Source of the DNA: Pedobacter sp. FW305-3-2-15-E-R2A2
GTDB taxonomy: Bacteria; Bacteroidota; Bacteroidia; Sphingobacteriales; Sphingobacteriaceae
Length of the DNA stretch: 64,000 nucleotides
Direction: 5' to 3'
Assembly (NCBI RefSeq): GCF_038446955.1
Contig: NZ_CP151803.1
Coordinates: forward strand, 5,332,001-5,396,000
The notes beneath the pieces were generated by a model. It saw nothing but the letters and a program-made list of their open reading frames with translations. It searched no databases and had not been told where the DNA came from. Below, piece by piece: positions 1-9,195 of the stretch; the first letter of the stretch is position 1, and every line of letters starts with the position of its first letter. Position numbers and translations under genes: made by a program.

Positions 1-203
1 TGCTTAAAAACCACTTCATAAATTCCTTCCTGTGAATCGTCCTGTTCATAGTTAAACACCACTTCCTTGTTATACTTTGCGGCAGCAAAGCTGACCACAG
101 GATTTACAGGATTGCCTGAGAAGGTGACCTCTATCTTAATATTTTTACCCGGGTCAGGAGGGTTCGTCCCTGACATTATAAATCGTCTGCCTTTGATAAT
201 CAT
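1..203 (-). CDS. CE4-type polysaccharide deacetylase-like tail protein (N-terminus only)
   Basis: The reading frame starts at ATG 203 and is open to the left edge (67 codons visible). The translation aligns with the N-terminus of the deacetylase-like protein at 9196-10659: both have an (I)KGR start, a PPDP(S/G)K turn, a segment of the form NP(V/S)V.F...KYNK, and an acidic DD pair at the position of CE4 motif 1. It lies 10 bp downstream of the fibronectin-type fibre gene, the same order as in the paralogous cassette at 9196-13504. Its catalytic core lies outside the window, so activity cannot be judged. Confidence 0.7.
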   Translation of the reverse strand, partial: MIIKGRRFIMSGTNPPDPGKNIKIEVTFSGNPVNPVVSFAAAKYNKEVVFNYEQDDSQEGIYEVVFK

Positions 204-213
204 ATTTGGAATT

Positions 214-1626
214 TTAAACTGCACTTAGTCCTGATTGTCTAACATTATTGTTATTTCTGATGCCATAAGCATCCTCTACGAATACCTTTGCATATAAGGT
301 TTCATTTGCCCGTACCTTGGAATCCAATGTTCCCCAGCTTGCTCCCCCATTGATGCTATATTCATAATATACTTTGGTGGCATCTGTACGTAACCTGATC
401 TTAACCAAATTAGAAGCTACAGACACCGGCACCTGAAAACTCACGTAATCCTGAGTGCTGACCTGTCTTCCGTATTCGTTGTCTGAAAAACCTAAAAAGT
501 AGGTAGCAGAGCCACTATTCATCACCGTATCATTGTTATTGTCAAAGGCAATCCTACCTATCCCGGCAGTCCCTACTTTACCCTCAGAAACCAAAATCGC
601 AGTCCCTCCGGCCAGAACTTTAAGGTTCGGATAAGCGGCGCCAAAATTAACGGTATTGGGCAATTTATAGAGTAACGTATTGTTCATTTGAGGATCAATC
701 TCAATGTCACGATCCAATCTCCACACCGTTATCGGGACGGTATTGTCCAATACTTTACTAAAGGCAGTCGCATTAAACAACCAGGCAGATGCATTCCTGC
801 CTGTTACCGCTTTGAGGCGGACACCAACCTGCCCAATGGCTTTGTCTACATCACCAACTATGATAGGTTTTGCACTGACGTCTGAAACTGTCACTCCTCC
901 ATTTAACGTAAACTCATAATTGCTATTTGCAGGGTACGCCGGATTTGGGGTGTAATTAAAGGTGTTGTTCACATCATCTACCACTCCGGAACCAGGTGCA
1001 GCAGGTGTAATATTTCCAGGAACATCGGTTGTGGCATTACCTACCCCATAATTTGATCCCGAGAACCCGGTTGCTGTGACTCTGATCCGGTAGTAATATA
1101 CTGTACTTGCCGTCAAGCCCGTATCCAGAAAAGTATTTGCACTTCCACTGTAAACATTCACCGGATTGGAAAAGGTAACAGCAGTATCTCTTTGCAAGGT
1201 ATAAACCGTCCCATTGGTAACGTAATTCCAGTTTACAGGAATGGCATCACTGGCTGCAGCAGCAAAAGTTAGCGTTGGTGTAGCCAATTTTTCCAACTGC
1301 TCGCCTTCTGGCGGATCAATCCAGGACAAATCTCCCTGTAAAATTCTATCTGCTGCCCAATTTGGCAAAGATTTTAAATAGGCATTTAATTCGGCAGGCG
1401 ACAAACCGCCGCTTCCGGATACCTTATATGGATCAGCGGCTGTTCCTGATCCCGACACTCCATCAAAATAAACGGGCGGCAATTCGCTGAGCGGAACCAC
1501 TCCACTTACTTTATTTGCCTTATTCCCCAGTCCGAGTGTATTTGCATTGATTTGATCCGCATTGTTATTGAGCTTCGCTCTAATGCTGGAATTACTATCT
1601 CCGTTATTAAATTTTTCTGCTGCCAT
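214..1626 (-). CDS. Tail fibre-like protein with fibronectin type III domain (copy B)
   Basis: 470 aa, no signal peptide. It has a short N-terminal region with a GSGTAADPY motif, a fibronectin type III-like domain (about residues 118-200, with a YYYRIRV strand), one roughly 83-residue Bacteroidota-type repeat beginning APGSGVVDD, and a C-terminal beta-rich module (about 300-470) with the pattern KVYYEYS-NGG-SW. It is the shorter paralog of the protein at 10662-12323, which carries two copies of the 83-residue repeat. It follows a Dit-like gene by 6 bp and precedes a deacetylase-like gene, so a role as adhesin or receptor-binding fibre at the tail tip is inferred from architecture and context. 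Confidence 0.7.
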   Translation of the reverse strand: MAAEKFNNGDSNSSIRAKLNNNADQINANTLGLGNKANKVSGVVPLSELPPVYFDGVSGSGTAADPYKVSGSGGLSPAELNAYLKSLPNWAADRILQGDLSWIDPPEGEQLEKLATPTLTFAAAASDAIPVNWNYVTNGTVYTLQRDTAVTFSNPVNVYSGSANTFLDTGLTASTVYYYRIRVTATGFSGSNYGVGNATTDVPGNITPAAPGSGVVDDVNNTFNYTPNPAYPANSNYEFTLNGGVTVSDVSAKPIIVGDVDKAIGQVGVRLKAVTGRNASAWLFNATAFSKVLDNTVPITVWRLDRDIEIDPQMNNTLLYKLPNTVNFGAAYPNLKVLAGGTAILVSEGKVGTAGIGRIAFDNNNDTVMNSGSATYFLGFSDNEYGRQVSTQDYVSFQVPVSVASNLVKIRLRTDATKVYYEYSINGGASWGTLDSKVRANETLYAKVFVEDAYGIRNNNNVRQSGLSAV

Positions 1627-1632
1627 TGTTTT

Positions 1633-2823
1633 TTATATTTCGTTCCATATTGATAAATCGTTCCAGTTCTCCGTATCCTCCCAAAACGTAGTGTATGCCG
1701 CCCGGACTGTTATCGTCTTGACACTGCCAGCTTTCAATCCATTGCTGTCTGTTACCGTTAGTCTAAAGAAATAAGTACCAGCTTCAGACATTCCGTATAA
1801 CCTCGGTGTAAGTGTATTTTCTCCCGATAGAAGCGGCACGACCGCGCTTGAGCTTGATATAAACTCCCACAAAACAGTCCTGATGACCGCTCCACTTCTT
1901 GCCAGGGCTGATGCGTCCGTAACGACAATTTCTTCGTTGGGAATGGAGATGGTCTTATCTAATCCTGCATCTACAATTGGAGGCAATGGAGTCGAAACGT
2001 TCAGCGCCCCTTCCGTGATTTTACATTCTACAATGCCGGTCATCCTGTTCGGCCGGCTATTTATATTGCTGACCTTAAAACCATCTTTCACGAAAAACTG
2101 CCGGTTAAGGTCGGTAGGCATATTTAACTTCCTTAAACCTGGAGCTGAAAACAAGGCATAAAGCCCATTAATTTTAGCTTGAAACGCAACCGGGTCTGGT
2201 TGATCTATAAATATCTTCAAGGTGATCTCCCTGACCTCTGTTTTAATCCCAGCTAATCCGTCTGTCTTCGAAGTAAAATTTAATCCTTTAGGTGATGGCC
2301 GGTTGGCCCGATCCCCTACGGATGATAATAATACTCCACCCAGATCTTTAAAACTAATTCCATCTATTCCATGTTCCGCATTTGTCCAGCTGGGCATTAT
2401 ACCATTCATTACCGCTATAGGTTCAAAAAAACTGAAGGTCATCTTCAGGGCCTTATCTCCTATAAATTCTCCGGCTATGGGCTGATTGATATAAACCTGA
2501 TAAGTCCCCCACTTACAACTTAGCGGAACAAGATCTGAGAAACTATCTATCAGTTCAAAAATCCTGTTCGCCTTATTTGTACAATCCAGCTTACCCGCTC
2601 CATATATATAGCCTACCAATGAAATGACCCTTCCACCAAAGCTAATTTCAGCAGCAGATACGTAGGGTTCAATCCCATGTTCCGCTCCCCAGCTATGGAA
2701 AGTTTTACCTGTTCTTGCGGGCATATCAAAACACCCTGTCAATGCGATATTACTTCCATTCTGTTTCCCTGCGATAAAGCCTAAACTCCCCAGGTCTATG
2801 TTGTTTAATCTATATGTATTCAT
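1633..2823 (-). CDS. Dit-like distal tail protein with PKD domain (copy C)
   Basis: 396 aa. The first 275 residues contain two related halves: one starting YRLNNIDLGSLGF, the second starting with HGIDGISFKDLG; each ends in a beta-rich stretch ending in a conserved phenylalanine-rich or VECKI motif. This resembles the duplicated fold of distal tail proteins, though I assign it by position (right after the tape measure in copy A) and paralogy. Residues about 285-375 form a PKD-like domain (PPIVDAGLDKTI ... YFFRLTVTDSNG). It is one of three paralogs, with long identical DNA runs shared with copy B at 8175-9080. It has its own upstream gap with a candidate promoter at 2851-2914. Confidence 0.6.
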   Translation of the reverse strand: MNTYRLNNIDLGSLGFIAGKQNGSNIALTGCFDMPARTGKTFHSWGAEHGIEPYVSAAEISFGGRVISLVGYIYGAGKLDCTNKANRIFELIDSFSDLVPLSCKWGTYQVYINQPIAGEFIGDKALKMTFSFFEPIAVMNGIMPSWTNAEHGIDGISFKDLGGVLLSSVGDRANRPSPKGLNFTSKTDGLAGIKTEVREITLKIFIDQPDPVAFQAKINGLYALFSAPGLRKLNMPTDLNRQFFVKDGFKVSNINSRPNRMTGIVECKITEGALNVSTPLPPIVDAGLDKTISIPNEEIVVTDASALARSGAVIRTVLWEFISSSSAVVPLLSGENTLTPRLYGMSEAGTYFFRLTVTDSNGLKAGSVKTITVRAAYTTFWEDTENWNDLSIWNEI

Positions 2824-2850
2824 CTTATCTTAATGATCTGATTAATTAAC

Positions 2851-2914
2851 ATAAAGGTACCCAAAACAGCTTTAAACCTACATTACAAGGCTTTATAAGG
2901 CCAGAATCATAAAG
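2851..2914 (-). promoter_or_regulatory. Candidate activator-dependent promoter of tip cassette C
   Basis: Reading the minus strand, an inverted repeat CTTTATGAT-N9-ATAAAG (2914-2891) is followed after exactly 31 bases by TACCTTTAT (2859-2851). The same two elements, with the same 31-base spacing, occur at 19747-19810 before the tail operon. TACCTTTA matches the Bacteroidota -7 box TAnnTTTG in all but the last base, while no TTG is found at the expected -33 place. The gene at 1633-2823 starts 28 bases after the box. I infer a promoter that needs an activator bound to the palindrome. Confidence 0.45.
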
Positions 2915-2936
2915 CATTGAGCCCTTTAACAAGGTA

Positions 2937-5900
2937 TTATTCAACCTTGAGAAAACCGGAATAATACAGGCCATTCATGACCAGATCAGTTCCATCGCCA
3001 AAGCCGATTTTGAAGTATAAATTTCCAGCAATCCTTGGAAGCTGATGCGCGGAGATCCAACTGATTTCATTGTCTAATGAATATTCAAAATAGACCTTCG
3101 TATCATCAACACGAAGCCTTTCCACCACAAACCTTGGTGTATTACCAAGCGGAGTTTTCTCCCCGTTAGCACAAGCTTCAATCTGGACACTGTCGCCCGC
3201 ATGATTTCGCTTAATTCCATATGGGGTATCGGTAAAAGTCTTTAATTCAGCAACATCGGTATCCAAAAGAATGGCTAAATCTCCGGACCCCTGAATAAGT
3301 CCATTCGATCCCGCAGGCAGGTAAAGCTTAGAGCGCGCATTTCCATTCCCCCAGAGGTTGTTCCCCTCTATATTCAGGTAAAGCTCTTTCTCCAGCCAAT
3401 CGGAAGGAATTACAGGCGTACCGCCGATTAAACTTTCACTAAATGCCGGACTGAACGACAACTCACTTTCTCTTCTTGCGCCGTCAGCTTTTATTTTAAA
3501 CATCCACCTTCCTGCTGGCACAGCTGCATTTCCCACATTGATGCTTCCGGGATAAGCGAGAAAAGGTGAATTAACCGGGGCATTGTCTACATTCATGATG
3601 ATTTCGCTATCTCCAAGAGGAGAATAAGCAGTCAGCATACGGGAATAATTGTTTCCGGAAACTACCGGAGCATCAGGAATGGTCGACAAGTATTCCAATA
3701 TCAATCCTGAATGCACCAGGTTCACCGCTTTTGATCCATTCCCCCCATATAGTTTGAAATACATCTTCAGGTTTGGCTGAGGACTTGTTTTAGCGGTGAC
3801 AAAGCTGAGCCCATTGTCATAACTGACCTCAAAATAAATCGTTGTTCCATCTGTTCTGATCTGAACGATCCCCAATTCAATTTGTTGGGTTTCCCTCATA
3901 TAGACGTCCAGTCTCTTGATGTCCACAACGCCATCTGTTCTGAAAATATAATAATCAAGAGAATTAAATGCTTCAGGAATACTCTCCGGATCCATCCCCA
4001 GGAACAGGGACGAAACACCCGGCAATAAACTCATTCGAATCAAACCTACTCCACCTGCTTCAAGAATCAACGCGAACACTCCCTGCGACTGATCTGCTGT
4101 TCCGGAATAGGTATTTCTAGTGGATGTAATCCCTGAGGACTCCCTCCATTCCAGAACAGGTGAAAGATCAAGTGAGATTATATTGGCAACCGACTGATTG
4201 CTAAATGTGCTTACTGCAATATTATAAACAGACTTTAATGCACCCAATCCGGCATCATAGGCAACAGTAACCGTCGAAGACTTAAACAAGGTCAACTGCA
4301 CAAACACCTTCACCTTTGTTTTATCAATGCCTGCTTCCACCTTATAAACGGTATGAACAATATAGCCGCCAGCTGATAACATTTCGACTACCGTAAAGGC
4401 GTTGATTGCAGTAGACTGATCCTTTAATTCTTCATCAAATGTCAAGTCGACATAAGAGCCGGAAGAATCGGTATTCGCAGACACCACTTTAGGTGGCAAC
4501 AAATTTGGTGCTCCCGTAGTGCTAGAATGGACAAAGCTAAAATTACTGATTGACGGTCCGTTAACCGTTCTTATTTTGTAAAAATATGCGGTGTTGGCCA
4601 CCAGCCCAATATCTCTGTAAGTCCTTTCAGATTTACCTAATCTGGTTACTCCAAGATAATCACCATTCAACTCCGTGCTTCTATAGAGGACAAATTTTTC
4701 TACCTTCCGTTCATTAACAACCGGGAAATACCAGGAAAGCGTAATCGTACTTGAGGTCGCGCTGACCGTACTTAGATCGGTAGGTGCTTCCAGGACTGCA
4801 AAAGTCTTTGCAGCCTTGTCAACAGACAAATCAGACAGCTCCGCACCATTTTCAAACTGTATTTTGAAGTAATAGAAAGTGTTCTCCTCCAGACCATCGA
4901 CGACAGCTTCGGCACGGTCAAAATATTCAGTTTTAATGAGCGTAAATCCGCTTTCAGGTGAGGTACTGCTAAATATCTTTGTTTTATTCAGACCGATATT
5001 CTTATCTTCCCAGGATAACTTTACTGCAGCAGCACTGATCGGCGCAGCACGAAAATCAATGGGATCAATCAGTTTTTTAATCCCTATGTTTCCTGTTTTT
5101 ATGATAATAGGGAATTCGTTAACCGTCGTTCTAATGTATTTCCCCGATGAGTCACTTTCAGGAACGGTATTGATCATCATAGGATCTTCTGTTTTTCTGA
5201 TTTCCTGATCATCAAATCTCAATACCGCTATCCCGCTCTCCGGAGCGGCCACGTTGATGAGCAATTCAAATGTTTTCCATTCATCAGTACCTAACCAGGC
5301 TACCAGGCAAGTCTCTTCTCCTTTCTTATACGCAAAAACCCATAGGTCAGGATGATAAGTTTTAACAACATCATTCTGTAAGATTTGGTTTTCTCCGGCC
5401 TTAACTACAACATGCGATAAACTCCAGCCCGTCATTGCTTTTTTAAAGGCAGAAAGGTACCACCAACCAATCCTGGGAGTCCTGTTCCAATCGTTAAATG
5501 CCAGTATTCCATCGACTACTCCGGAGGTCAGAAATTTCTCTCTGTGGAAAGCATCTTCTGCAAGGTCTGAAAGTTTGATATTGTCCATTCCATACCAATA
5601 CTGATTTGTAATGTCAATCCCACAGTAATCACTCACCATATGCATTCTCATCAGCCATGCAGCTTTATGTTTTGAACGAAGGTTTTGTGTTCGGTCTCTG
5701 GGTGCAATCATTCCACCTAAAGTTTCATCATAGCCCATTTCTGTGCACCAGAGCTCTTTATTAGGCATAAAAACCTGTCTGAATTCATTAATTGCAGTCA
5801 ATTCCATAATCAGTGACCCATGCTCAGGGGGTAATCCCCAGGCTGGTATATCACTATATACGGCCGTATAAGGCTCTGCTTCATAATTGTTATAATGGTG

Positions 5901-7823
5901 AAAGTTCAAAGCATCCAAAGGATAATTCCCTTGCCCTCTTTTATGGTCCCACCACAACATCATATCACGAATGAAATCATGATCTGCATTCACCATGCCG
6001 GGGATCAGCAACTTCGCATTTGGATCTGCATTTTTAATTCCAAAACCGACGCCCATTGTCCCCATATGCCCATCATAAATGGCAGATAAAATGGCTGCAA
6101 TTTCATGCGCATTCCAATAACCATCCTCCCCTTTCCAATGTGCTTCATTTTCATTACCAAATTCAAAATATCTAGCCAGACCAAGCCCCACTGCTCCATC
6201 ATTCTCTGCAAAACGAATCAGGTTCTTATCTATTTGGGTATTAAACCCAAGCCTCCCAACCAGCATAAACATGATCCTCGAGATGTGTGTATAACTGTTT
6301 GGATTGGTGGTTACCGCCAAATTCTTAAAGTCTAATCCCGGATCTACCGGCTTTACCTTGTCTTCAGAAGGGACATCTACGGTTCTCAGATAAGATGGTG
6401 AGTACTGCAGATTAAAGAGGATCTCTTGTCCGTTTGCAATGGCGTCTCTCATTTTTGCTTCAAAATCCCACATATGAGACAAGCGCATCAAAAGAACAAT
6501 ATCACCTGGAGTGGCATTCTGGTTGCTTCCTTTTACTTTAAAAGGGTCAGACAAAATCCAGTCCGGGTTATTATAATACCTGGTCATGGAACTTATTTTG
6601 CCCATCATATCCATATTCTCTTCCCCAAAAAAGGCATTGGTTCCCATTCTTTTATCAAGGGTTCTTACAGGGCTTTGTCTTTTATGTTTTACGCCTGTAT
6701 AAGAATGCGTTCCTTTTTTCTTTCCGTATGGAACAAAGCCATCGATGATAATTTGTCTTTCGGGAGTGGCAAATATCAGGTATCGAACATCTTTACTCTT
6801 CTCCTTATTTAGCGGGATTTTTTGCCAGTCGTTTCCATTCAAAGGGGTCTGTATCCGGTCAAACATTTCAAATTTATTCAGTCCATCTGCTGATCCATAT
6901 AATTTAAAATATCCTTTTGAAGGATTTCCCATTAAGATATAACAGTAATCCAAGTCATATAATCCATCCAGCTCAAAAGTAATCTCATACATTCCTACGT
7001 TGTACCATTCCGGACTTTGAAGTCCATACATAAACAAACTGGTTACAGGAGATATCGGAGGTACACCTTCCGGAACCCCATTGTTGTCAATAATATAGTC
7101 CTGATCTGCCAGCCTGCTGAATGTAGGATTATTGGTTAACCGCTCACCATGCTTAAATTCTGTCATGATAAATGGATCATAAATCTTGTTCTTGTAAAGT
7201 GCAATTCTTTTAGGAGGATCTTTCTCACCACCATTCAACGACAAGGTTGTAAAGCGGACTATATTAGACATTTTCGATACCGAGGATTTTCCGAATGATA
7301 TTTTTTCAGAAAGAACAGCGATGTGAAATGTTCTGCCTGGCTCAAGATCTGCAATAATATGTGAGGCTCTAATTCCAGGCAAGTCCGGAGTAAGTGTAAG
7401 CTTAACCGTATTATACGTATAGGTTGGATCAATATCTCCCTCGTTGATGATCAAATGAAAAGAATCAGTCGGTTTATCGGCTACATTATCATACCCTCTT
7501 GGGCTTGTCCAGCTAATCCTGGTCGCAAAAGTATCTGTCAGATCAACCCTAAGATCGGTGATTGTCGAGGGAGGCATAAGAACCACTTCTGGAGTCAAAA
7601 TTTCGCTGGTCCAGTAGGACTTTACGTCGTCATTTCTGTAGCTGAGCAACGTAACCGCTCCTGGTTTTCTACCCACAGTGACCACTCCATCATTACCTTC
7701 TTTAAGAGTGATAGAGTGCCCACCTGTTGCATCTTGCTGAACCAGTAGTTCCTGACCTTTTAATCCTGGCCTCTTATCTGCTGAATCCAGGATAAGGTCT
7801 TTTCTTAATATTAGTTTTTTCAT
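2937..7823 (-). CDS. Giant tail-tip protein with clan GH-A glycoside hydrolase-like core and fibronectin domains
   Basis: 1628 aa without signal peptide. Layout: N-terminal attachment region (1-82), fibronectin III-like domain (83-193), discoidin/CBM-like beta domain (about 205-365), TIM-barrel-like hydrolase core (about 370-860), two fibronectin III domains (about 922-1105), an Ig-like domain, then two copies of a C-terminal beta module shared with the fibre proteins (patterns IYFEVS-DNG-SF and VYFEYS-DNE-SW). The core has GNENE with E558 as likely acid/base and TEMG with E695 as likely nucleophile, as in clan GH-A enzymes; the exact GH family is not assigned. It sits 7 bp behind the small fibre-base gene, so it is probably displayed at the tail tip to cut host surface glycans. 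Confidence 0.65.
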   Translation of the reverse strand: MKKLILRKDLILDSADKRPGLKGQELLVQQDATGGHSITLKEGNDGVVTVGRKPGAVTLLSYRNDDVKSYWTSEILTPEVVLMPPSTITDLRVDLTDTFATRISWTSPRGYDNVADKPTDSFHLIINEGDIDPTYTYNTVKLTLTPDLPGIRASHIIADLEPGRTFHIAVLSEKISFGKSSVSKMSNIVRFTTLSLNGGEKDPPKRIALYKNKIYDPFIMTEFKHGERLTNNPTFSRLADQDYIIDNNGVPEGVPPISPVTSLFMYGLQSPEWYNVGMYEITFELDGLYDLDYCYILMGNPSKGYFKLYGSADGLNKFEMFDRIQTPLNGNDWQKIPLNKEKSKDVRYLIFATPERQIIIDGFVPYGKKKGTHSYTGVKHKRQSPVRTLDKRMGTNAFFGEENMDMMGKISSMTRYYNNPDWILSDPFKVKGSNQNATPGDIVLLMRLSHMWDFEAKMRDAIANGQEILFNLQYSPSYLRTVDVPSEDKVKPVDPGLDFKNLAVTTNPNSYTHISRIMFMLVGRLGFNTQIDKNLIRFAENDGAVGLGLARYFEFGNENEAHWKGEDGYWNAHEIAAILSAIYDGHMGTMGVGFGIKNADPNAKLLIPGMVNADHDFIRDMMLWWDHKRGQGNYPLDALNFHHYNNYEAEPYTAVYSDIPAWGLPPEHGSLIMELTAINEFRQVFMPNKELWCTEMGYDETLGGMIAPRDRTQNLRSKHKAAWLMRMHMVSDYCGIDITNQYWYGMDNIKLSDLAEDAFHREKFLTSGVVDGILAFNDWNRTPRIGWWYLSAFKKAMTGWSLSHVVVKAGENQILQNDVVKTYHPDLWVFAYKKGEETCLVAWLGTDEWKTFELLINVAAPESGIAVLRFDDQEIRKTEDPMMINTVPESDSSGKYIRTTVNEFPIIIKTGNIGIKKLIDPIDFRAAPISAAAVKLSWEDKNIGLNKTKIFSSTSPESGFTLIKTEYFDRAEAVVDGLEENTFYYFKIQFENGAELSDLSVDKAAKTFAVLEAPTDLSTVSATSSTITLSWYFPVVNERKVEKFVLYRSTELNGDYLGVTRLGKSERTYRDIGLVANTAYFYKIRTVNGPSISNFSFVHSSTTGAPNLLPPKVVSANTDSSGSYVDLTFDEELKDQSTAINAFTVVEMLSAGGYIVHTVYKVEAGIDKTKVKVFVQLTLFKSSTVTVAYDAGLGALKSVYNIAVSTFSNQSVANIISLDLSPVLEWRESSGITSTRNTYSGTADQSQGVFALILEAGGVGLIRMSLLPGVSSLFLGMDPESIPEAFNSLDYYIFRTDGVVDIKRLDVYMRETQQIELGIVQIRTDGTTIYFEVSYDNGLSFVTAKTSPQPNLKMYFKLYGGNGSKAVNLVHSGLILEYLSTIPDAPVVSGNNYSRMLTAYSPLGDSEIIMNVDNAPVNSPFLAYPGSINVGNAAVPAGRWMFKIKADGARRESELSFSPAFSESLIGGTPVIPSDWLEKELYLNIEGNNLWGNGNARSKLYLPAGSNGLIQGSGDLAILLDTDVAELKTFTDTPYGIKRNHAGDSVQIEACANGEKTPLGNTPRFVVERLRVDDTKVYFEYSLDNEISWISAHQLPRIAGNLYFKIGFGDGTDLVMNGLYYSGFLKVE

Positions 7824-7830
7824 ACTGCTT

Positions 7831-8178
7831 CTATACCGTTATGCTTCCGTTATTATCTATTACATATTCCAGCTTTGGTTCTTCTATTCCGGATATTTTA
7901 ATATCTCCGGAACCACCGATCCCCTGGCCGTTTATCGTTTTAAAGGTGATTTCTCCAGGACCAAGAATGCTATTTCCATTAACCATCTTTATATTGACAC
8001 CACTGGCTAACTTTGACTGGTAAGCGGTCAGCGCATTCAAGGGAGCCAATCCTTTAATCACATCCGAAACCAGGATGTAAATAATCTTTCCATCACCAGC
8101 CTTGGCGGCCATTATTTTTTCGCTGCCAATGGGATTCGAAACCCCATTAGCACCATCCGGGAATATCAATTCGCTCAT
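7831..8178 (-). CDS. Small tail-fibre base or connector protein
   Basis: 115 aa. It contains two copies of a short motif common in phage tail-fibre proteins, VNGNSILGPGEI (about residue 67) and INGQGIGGSGDI (about residue 83), and ends in an acidic strand-rich tail. It overlaps the upstream Dit-like gene by 4 bases (translational coupling) and lies 7 bp before the 1628-aa hydrolase-like gene. In the two other cassettes the corresponding N-terminal region is part of the larger fibre protein, so here this gene may be a separate linker between Dit and the hydrolase. The function is inferred. Confidence 0.55.
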   Translation of the reverse strand: MSELIFPDGANGVSNPIGSEKIMAAKAGDGKIIYILVSDVIKGLAPLNALTAYQSKLASGVNIKMVNGNSILGPGEITFKTINGQGIGGSGDIKISGIEEPKLEYVIDNNGSITV

Positions 8179-9080
8179 ATTTTTACCTTAATTAAATTGT
8201 TAAAACTGCTCGTTATTTTTCGGCTCGAGTTGTCGATCAGGTCAGCATATGTTTCCAACACACCAGACTCGGTGGTTTTGCATTCTATGATACCTGTCAT
8301 ACGGTTTGGCCAACTATTTATATTGCTGACCTTAAAACCGTCCTTTACAAAAAATTGCCGGCTAAGGTCATTCGGAAGACTCAGCTTTCGTAGTCCCGGA
8401 GCAGAAAAAAGCGCATAAAATCTATCCAATGTTGCCATGAATGATGCCTGATCGGGTTGATCTATAAACATTTTTAAGGTAATTTCCCTCGCCTCTGTTT
8501 TTTTTAAACCTAAGCCATCTGCTTCCGAAGTAAAACCTAGCGCTTTTGGCGCCGGCCGACTGGCCCTGTCTCCTGCAAACCGCAATAATGTCGCCCCAAG
8601 GTCTTTAAAACTAATCCCATCTATTCCATATTCCGCATTGGTGCCTGGTGTTTTACTGCCCCCCATAACGACGACAGGCTCAAAGAAATTGAAGATCATT
8701 CTCAAGGCTTTGTCTCCGATAAAAGCTCCGGTCACCGATTGATTTACATACACCTGATAGGTACCCCACTTACAACTTAGCGGAACAAGATCTGAGAAAC
8801 TATCTACCAGTTCAAAGATCCTGTTCGCCTTATTTGTGCAATCCAGCTTACCATTCCCATATACATAACCGACCAACGAAATTTCCCTTCCGCCAAAGCT
8901 AATTTCAGCGGCAGAAACATAAGGCTCGATGCCATGTTCACCTCCCCAGCTATGAAAAGTTTTCCCGGTTCTTGCCGGCATATCAAAGCACCCTGCCAAT
9001 GCGATATTACTCGCATTTTGCTTTCCGGGGATAAAGCCTAAGTGCCTCAGGTCTATGTTGTTTAATCTATATGCATTCAT
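8175..9080 (-). CDS. Dit-like distal tail protein without PKD domain (copy B)
   Basis: 301 aa from ATG 9080; a longer frame to 9149 exists, but the paralogs all start MN(T/A)YRLNNID, which fixes the start. It has the same two-half architecture as copies A and C but lacks the C-terminal PKD-like domain. The DNA is nearly identical to copy C over long stretches (for example 43 identical bases at 8764-8806 and 2507-2549), while copy A at 12323-13504 is clearly more diverged, indicating that B and C separated recently. It overlaps the following small gene by 4 bases. A role as tail-tip hub or adaptor is inferred. Confidence 0.6.
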   Translation of the reverse strand: MNAYRLNNIDLRHLGFIPGKQNASNIALAGCFDMPARTGKTFHSWGGEHGIEPYVSAAEISFGGREISLVGYVYGNGKLDCTNKANRIFELVDSFSDLVPLSCKWGTYQVYVNQSVTGAFIGDKALRMIFNFFEPVVVMGGSKTPGTNAEYGIDGISFKDLGATLLRFAGDRASRPAPKALGFTSEADGLGLKKTEAREITLKMFIDQPDQASFMATLDRFYALFSAPGLRKLSLPNDLSRQFFVKDGFKVSNINSWPNRMTGIIECKTTESGVLETYADLIDNSSRKITSSFNNLIKVKI

Positions 9081-9195
9081 ATTATTTCTAATGATCTGAG
9101 TTTCCTGCTGATTACATATGGACGATTGCCCTCTATATTCAATCTTCAATAGGTTATTTGTATTTTTTTTCGAGGCAGGCTTCCTTTATTAAGCC

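Noticed and set aside
8175..9149. Longer start for Dit copy B at 9149
   Set aside because: The two paralogs start at the equivalent of 9080; the additional 23 codons have no counterpart.
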